Translations under genes and position numbers: made by a program
Notes under the pieces: generated by a model
Databases searched by the model: none
What the model was told of the DNA's origin: nothing
The model's input: the letters and a program-made list of their open reading frames with translations, nothing else
In this document: positions 32,270-35,932 of the stretch, one piece after another
Layout of the letters: each line of letters begins with the position of its first letter
Numbering within the stretch: position 1 is the first letter of the stretch
From: Pseudomonadota bacterium
GTDB lineage: Bacteria > Pseudomonadota > Gammaproteobacteria > Steroidobacterales > Steroidobacteraceae
NCBI GenBank assembly: GCA_016705325.1
Contig: JADIYJ010000004.1
Location: forward strand, 1-35,932
DNA length: 35,932 nt
Direction: 5' to 3'

Positions 32270-33400
32270 ACGCCCGGACCTCGTCATCTCGCTGGTGTTC
32301 ATCACCTACGTGATATCCGTGCTGCTGCTGTTCGGCACGGTCCTGACCTGGGTCGAGCGCAAGCAGGCCGCGGTGATGTCGGACCGCATCGGCGCCAACC
32401 GCGCCTACGTCCGCCTCCCGTTCACGCAGATCAAGCTGATCTGGCTGGGCCTGTTCCACGGCCTGGCCGACGGCATCAAGATGCTGCTGAAGGAAGACTT
32501 CAAGCCGGTGCCCTACGACCAGGTCGCCTACGCGCTCGGGCCCTGGGTCATCTTCGCCGGTCATGCTGGTGTTCGCGGTCGTGCCGTTCGGCGGCCGCTC
32601 GATGCCGGCCCGGCTGTTACCCGGGGCCTGGCGCGATCGTTCGGCGACCGCACCTTACCGATGCAGATCGCCCGGATCGACGCCGGCCTGCTGGTGGTGT
32701 TCGCGTTCAGCGGCCTGACGATCATCGGCACCATGCTCGCGGGCTGGTCCTCGGCGAACAAGTTCTCACTGCTCGGCGCCCTGCGCGCGGGCGCGCAGAT
32801 GATCTCCTACGAGCTCGTCATGGGCCTGACGGTCCTGGGCCTGATCCTGATCTCGGCACCGTCAACCTCGCAACGATCGTCAAGCGGCAGTCGGGCAGTG
32901 CTCGGCGGCGGGCTGCCGGCCTGGGGCATCGTCTACCAGCCGTTCGCGGCGGTGCTGTTCCTGACCGCCGCCATGGCCGAGAACAAACGCATCCCCTTCG
33001 ACCTGCCCGAGGCGGAATCCGAACTCATCGCCGGTTTCTACACCGAATACAGCGCGATGAAGATGGGCCTCTTCATGTTCGCGGAATTCATCGAGATCGC
33101 GGTCATCCGCGCGCTGTTCGTCACGCTGTTCCTCGGCGGCCGCAACCTGCCCTGGATGAACGACGGGCTTCTCGCTTCCCGGGCGGCACGTCGTGCCGCT
33201 GCGCACGGCGGGGTCGTCGCTGCAGCTGCTGTCCTTCTCGGCAAGGTCCTGCTGATGTGCAGCTTCCTGATCCTGATGCGCTGGTCACTGCCGCGCTTCC
33301 GCTGGGACCAGCTGCTGCGCTTCGCCTGGAAATTCATCGTTGCCGCTGACGCTAGTCAACCTCACGGTTCGACGGTCGTGCTCTGGGCGCGGCGGCATGA
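32266..33400 (+). CDS. nuoH: NADH-quinone oxidoreductase subunit H (frameshifted in this sequence)
   Basis: Membrane subunit next to the quinone site. The likely start is GTG 32266 overlapping the nuoG stop, with an indel in the run of C near 32273 before LVISLVFITYVISVLLLFGT. Then come LTWVERKQAAVMSDRIGANR, LADGIKMLLKEDFKPVP, VVFAFSGLTIIGTMLAGWSS, GALRAGAQMISYELVMGLTV, ENKRIPFDLPEAESELIAGF and YTEYSAMKMGLFMFAEFIEI. These are the diagnostic quinone-chamber and acidic-loop motifs. Breaks fall near 32562, 32620, 32870, 33180 and 33340-33390. The end at TGA 33398-33400 overlaps the nuoI start (ATGA). Confidence 0.87.
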
Positions 33401-33989
33401 GGGCGCACGACATGACCACGCCCGCACCGTACGCGCGCAGGGAATACTGGAACGAGCCGACGATGGATGGTGGGAGCGCCTGTACCTCTTCGAGGTTATG
33501 CGCGGGCTCGCGATCACGGGCGGCGTGTTCCTGCGCAACATGGGCAAGTGGATCACGGGACGCAAGGGCGCGCTGACGGCCTATTACCCGGAAGAGAACC
33601 GCTGCGACTACGCGGCCGGCAATCGCGGCAAGCACATCCTGACGCAGCGTCCGGACGGCCGCCCGCAGTGCATCGCCTGCAACCTGTGCGCGACCGTCTG
33701 CCCCGGCGCAGGTCATCGAGATCGATGCGGCCTTCGACCCGGACGACGCGGCTCATCCGAAATACCCGTCACGCTTCGAGATCGACTACTCGCGCTGCGT
33801 GTTCTGCGGCCTGTGCGTCGAAGCCTGCCCGGAGGACGCGATCCGCATGGTCAAGGAAGTTCCCGGACTGCCCACGGACGATCGCAGCAGGCTGTGGCTC
33901 GGCAAGGAGGAACTGCTGCGCTGGCAGCCGCCCGCAACGCGGCCAAGCCGTATCCGCCGGGCCCCTCGGGCACAGGAGAGGCGCCGTGA
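33397..33989 (+). CDS. nuoI: NADH-quinone oxidoreductase subunit I (frameshifted in this sequence)
   Basis: Ferredoxin-like subunit with two [4Fe-4S] clusters (N6a, N6b). It starts at ATG 33397 (MRAHDMTTPAPYARREYW). The body, in other frames, reads LYLFEVMRGLAITGGVFLRN, ALTAYYPEENRCDYAAGNRG, CIACNLCATVCP and, after a break near 33705, YSRCVFCGLCVEACPEDAI. Both CxxCxxCxxxCP motifs are complete. Further breaks lie near 33468 and 33930. It ends KPYPPGPSGTGEAP at TGA 33987-33989, overlapping the nuoJ GTG. The repaired length is about 197 residues; the N-terminal extension before LYLFEV is longer than in E. coli. Confidence 0.88.
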
Positions 33990-34491
33990 AGGAGACCTTG
34001 CTGCTCGCTTTCTTCGCGGCCGGCGCGCTGGCGCGGCGCCGTGCTGATGCTGTTCGCGCAACCCGATGCGCGTCGCGCTGGCCCTGATCGCCACGATGCT
34101 GTCGCTGGCAGGCATCTACGGCATGCTGGGCGTGCACGTGATCGCCGTGTTCCAGCTGCTGATCTACGTCGGCGCGGTGATGGTGTTCATGGTCTCGTGA
34201 TCATGCTGCTCGACCGCGGGACCTCGTTCCCGCGTGCTAACGCCGCTTGCTGCCGCCGCGCATCGTGCCCGCGCGCCCTGCTCGCGGGGCTGGTCTGGAC
34301 GCTGGCCAATGCCATCGGCGGGTCGACGCCCGCACCCGCTGGCGGCGACGCCATGTTCGGGGTCGCAGCCTTCTCCAGCAGCTTCCTCGCCGACTACTGG
34401 CTGCACTTCGAGCTGACCGCCGGTGCTGCTGGTCGCGGCGGTCGCGCCGCGATCGCCGTCATCAGGACCGGCCGAGGGCGGAGGGCCGTGA
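33986..34491 (+). CDS. nuoJ: NADH-quinone oxidoreductase subunit J (frameshifted in this sequence)
   Basis: Starts at GTG 33986 (KETLLLAFFAAGALA). After a break near 34040 the frame gives LALIATMLSLAGIYGMLGVH and VIAVFQLLIYVGAVMVFMV, the conserved NuoJ core with the helix that links quinone reduction to proton pumping. Further pieces are VIMLLDRGTSFPR, LAGLVWTLANAIGGS and FGVAAFSSSFLADYWLHFEL, then AAIAVIRTG. Breaks fall near 34040, 34195, 34228 and 34425. A stop at TGA 34489-34491 overlaps the next GTG, which fits the operon's pattern. The protein has five hydrophobic segments when repaired. Confidence 0.82.
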
Positions 34492-34790
34492 GATACCCAG
34501 GCGCTCGCGGCCTCCGCTTCGCGCTCTTCGTGGTGCGCGGCCTCGTCGGGGTGGTCGTGCGGCGCAACGCTGCTGTCATGCTGATGTGCATGGAACTCAT
34601 GCTCAACGCGGTCAACCTCGCGCTGGTCGCCTACGCCTCGCGACGGGCAGTCGACGGCCGGCGCCGCGCTGGTCTTCCTCGTCTTCGTGGTAGCCGCGGC
34701 GGAGATCGCCATCGCGATCCCGCTGGTGCTCCTGCTGGTGCGCCGCGGCCGGACGCTGGACGCGGGCGCTTACTCGGAACTCAAGGGAGG
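34488..34790 (+). CDS. nuoK: NADH-quinone oxidoreductase subunit K (frameshifted in this sequence)
   Basis: Begins at GTG 34488 overlapping the nuoJ stop. The core RGLVGVVVRRNAAVMLMCME, LMLNAVNLALVAYASRR carries the membrane glutamate (MCMELMLN) needed for proton transfer. After a break near 34650 the text continues LVFLVFVVAAAEIAIAIPLV, LLLVRRGRTLDAGAYSELKG, the usual NuoK C-terminus. No stop codon follows SELKG in any frame before the nuoL start, so an indel probably destroyed it; the end given here is approximate. The length of about 100 residues is normal. Confidence 0.82.
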
Positions 34791-34800
34791 ATGCAGGCCG

Positions 34801-35932
34801 ATGCAGGCTCCTGTCATCGATCGTGCTGCTGCCGCTCGCGGGATTCCTGGTCAACTGGGCTGGCCGGCCGCCTCGGGCGCACGCTCGTCAGGCGTGGTGG
34901 GCTGCGGCCCGCCGATGCCGGCCTTCGTCGCGACGTCAACGCCTTCCTGCAGCTGCAGGCGGCGGATACGACGCCAGACTCATCGAAACGGCGTATCACA
35001 GGCCGATCATCGGCGACCGGTCCTTCGAGATCGCGTTCCACATGGATCGCCTGAGCGCGCTGATGACGCTGATCATCACCGGCGTCGGCACGCTGATCCA
35101 CGTCTACTCCACCGGCTACATGAAGGACGATCCCAGCTACGCGCGCTTCTTCGCGTACCTGAACCTGTTCCTGTTCTTCATGCTCACGCTGGTGCTGGGA
35201 CGCTCGCTGCTGGTGCTGTTCGTGGGCTGGGAAGGCGTGGGGCTGGCGTCCTACCTGCTGATCGGCTTCTGGTTCGAGGACCAGGGAAGGCGCCGGCGGC
35301 AAGAAGGCGTTCATCACCAACCGGGTCGGCGACGGCGGCTTCCTGCTGGGCATGTTCCTGATCTACTGGCTCAGGCACCCGGGACACGGACCTCGACCGC
35401 AGCCGGCGGCCTGCGCGCGCCGGCGGTCTCGGCGAGCCTCGTCGGCATCCTGCTGTTCATCGGCGCTACCGGCAAGTCGGCGCAGATCCTGCCGCACGTC
35501 TGGTTGCCTGACGCGATGGCCGGCCCACGCCCGTCTCGGCACTGATCCACGCCGCGACGATGGTGACGGCCGGCATTTACCTGCGGCGCGCGGCTGCACG
35601 GCCCCCACGAGCACGGGCCCGGGGCTGTCGCAGGTGGTCGCTACAGGTCGGCGCTGACCGCGTTCTTCGCGGCCACCATCGCGGTGGTCCAGACGGACAT
35701 CAAGAAGGTGCTAGCCTACTCGACCGTGTCGCAACTCGGCTTGATGTTCTGGCGCTGGGCGTGGGCGCCTACGGCGTGGCGGTGTTCCACTCTACACCCA
35801 CGCATTCTTCAAGGCCTGCCTCTTCCTTGGCGCCGGCAGCGCCAATCCACGCCCTGCATGGCGGCGAGCAGGACATCCGCCAGATGGGCGGCCTGTGGCG
35901 GAAGATACCGGTCACCTTCTTCACCTTCGCCG
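34801..35932 (+). CDS. nuoL: NADH-quinone oxidoreductase subunit L, N-terminal part (partial, frameshifted)
   Basis: Antiporter-like proton-pumping subunit cut by the window end. The ATG at 34801 has GGGAGG 10 bases upstream and is preferred over the ATG at 34791, which touches that ribosome site. Segments in several frames are SSIVLLPLAGFLVNWAGR, FEIAFHMDRLSALMTLIITG, HVYSTGYMKDDPSYARFFAY, LFVGWEGVGLASYLLIGFW, KKAFITNRVGDGGFLLGMFL, FIGATGKSAQILPHVWLPDA, IKKVLAYSTVSQLGLMF and HAFFKACLFLGAGSA. The key pump residues (Glu in GWEGVG, Lys in GATGKSAQ, and the Lys before VLAYSTVSQ) are encoded. At least ten indels occur in 1.1 kb. Confidence 0.86.

Noticed and set aside
29104..35932. Programmed frameshifting or genuine pseudogenisation of the nuo operon
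   Set aside because: The breaks are many, fall at ordinary sites without slippery sequences or pseudoknots, and leave all catalytic residues conserved; sequence error is the simpler reading.
1..35932. tRNA, rRNA, CRISPR arrays, transposases, integrases or prophage genes
   Set aside because: I looked for cloverleaf-like ends, spaced direct repeats and transposase motifs on both strands and saw none I could support.

Overview
The window looks like a high-GC (about two thirds G+C by eye) gammaproteobacterial chromosome, possibly from a Steroidobacterales/Nevskiales/Xanthomonadales-like lineage. The support is YceH, TruC and a YihG-like acyltransferase, an ECF sigma/FecR/TonB-receptor unit, an S9 peptidase, an OPT transporter, and tightly packed operons with ATGA, GTGA and TGATG overlaps. 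The taxonomy is inference. I saw no tRNA, rRNA, CRISPR array, insertion sequence or replication origin. The longest gap between genes is about 150 bases.

Layout. 1-110: the 3' end of a phytoene-dehydrogenase-like FAD oxidoreductase. 132-2790: a copper P-type ATPase with its CueR-like MerR regulator and a MerR-type operator; the ATPase carries several frameshifts and has lost its actuator loop. 2792-3196: a remnant of a Rieske-type ring-hydroxylating oxygenase alpha subunit. 3197-10227: an S9 peptidase (-), then an esterase, a rhomboid protease, an OPT transporter and TruC (+). 10208-14659: a five-gene minus-strand operon (thermostable-hemolysin family protein, AMP-forming acyl ligase, haem-oxygenase-like diiron protein, SDR reductase, secreted TPR protein). 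14777-18853: the divergent ECF sigma, FecR-STN and TonB-dependent transducer. 18857-20561: acyltransferase, thioesterase and a gutted dienelactone hydrolase (-). 20627-22747: YceH, a PNPOx-GAF protein and a cytochrome c; the last two are cut off tail to tail at one junction. 22843-26368: a Wolinella-type dihaem fumarate reductase/succinate dehydrogenase, frdCAB (-). 26521-35932: the divergent complex I operon nuoA-B-CD-E-F-G-H-I-J-K-L, cut by the window end inside nuoL.

Best candidate for an undescribed system. The 10208-14659 operon joins a carboxylate-activating ligase, an N-acyltransferase-like 'hemolysin', a probable diiron oxygenase and a reductase. It shares a short AT-rich divergent promoter region with a cell-surface signalling receptor unit. 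I read it as a small biosynthetic pathway for an acyl- or amino-acid-derived metabolite, perhaps sensed or taken up by the receptor. The chemistry is unknown.

Data quality. Single-base indels are dense at both ends of the window (132-2727 and about 29.2-35.9 kb) and nearly absent between, with frdB the exception. In addition, at least four places (about 1.5, 2.96, 18.91 and 22.35 kb) join coding sequence as though a segment were missing. Broken genes in the nuo operon are better explained by sequence errors than by decay. The deletion-like joins could be assembly collapses or real deletions.
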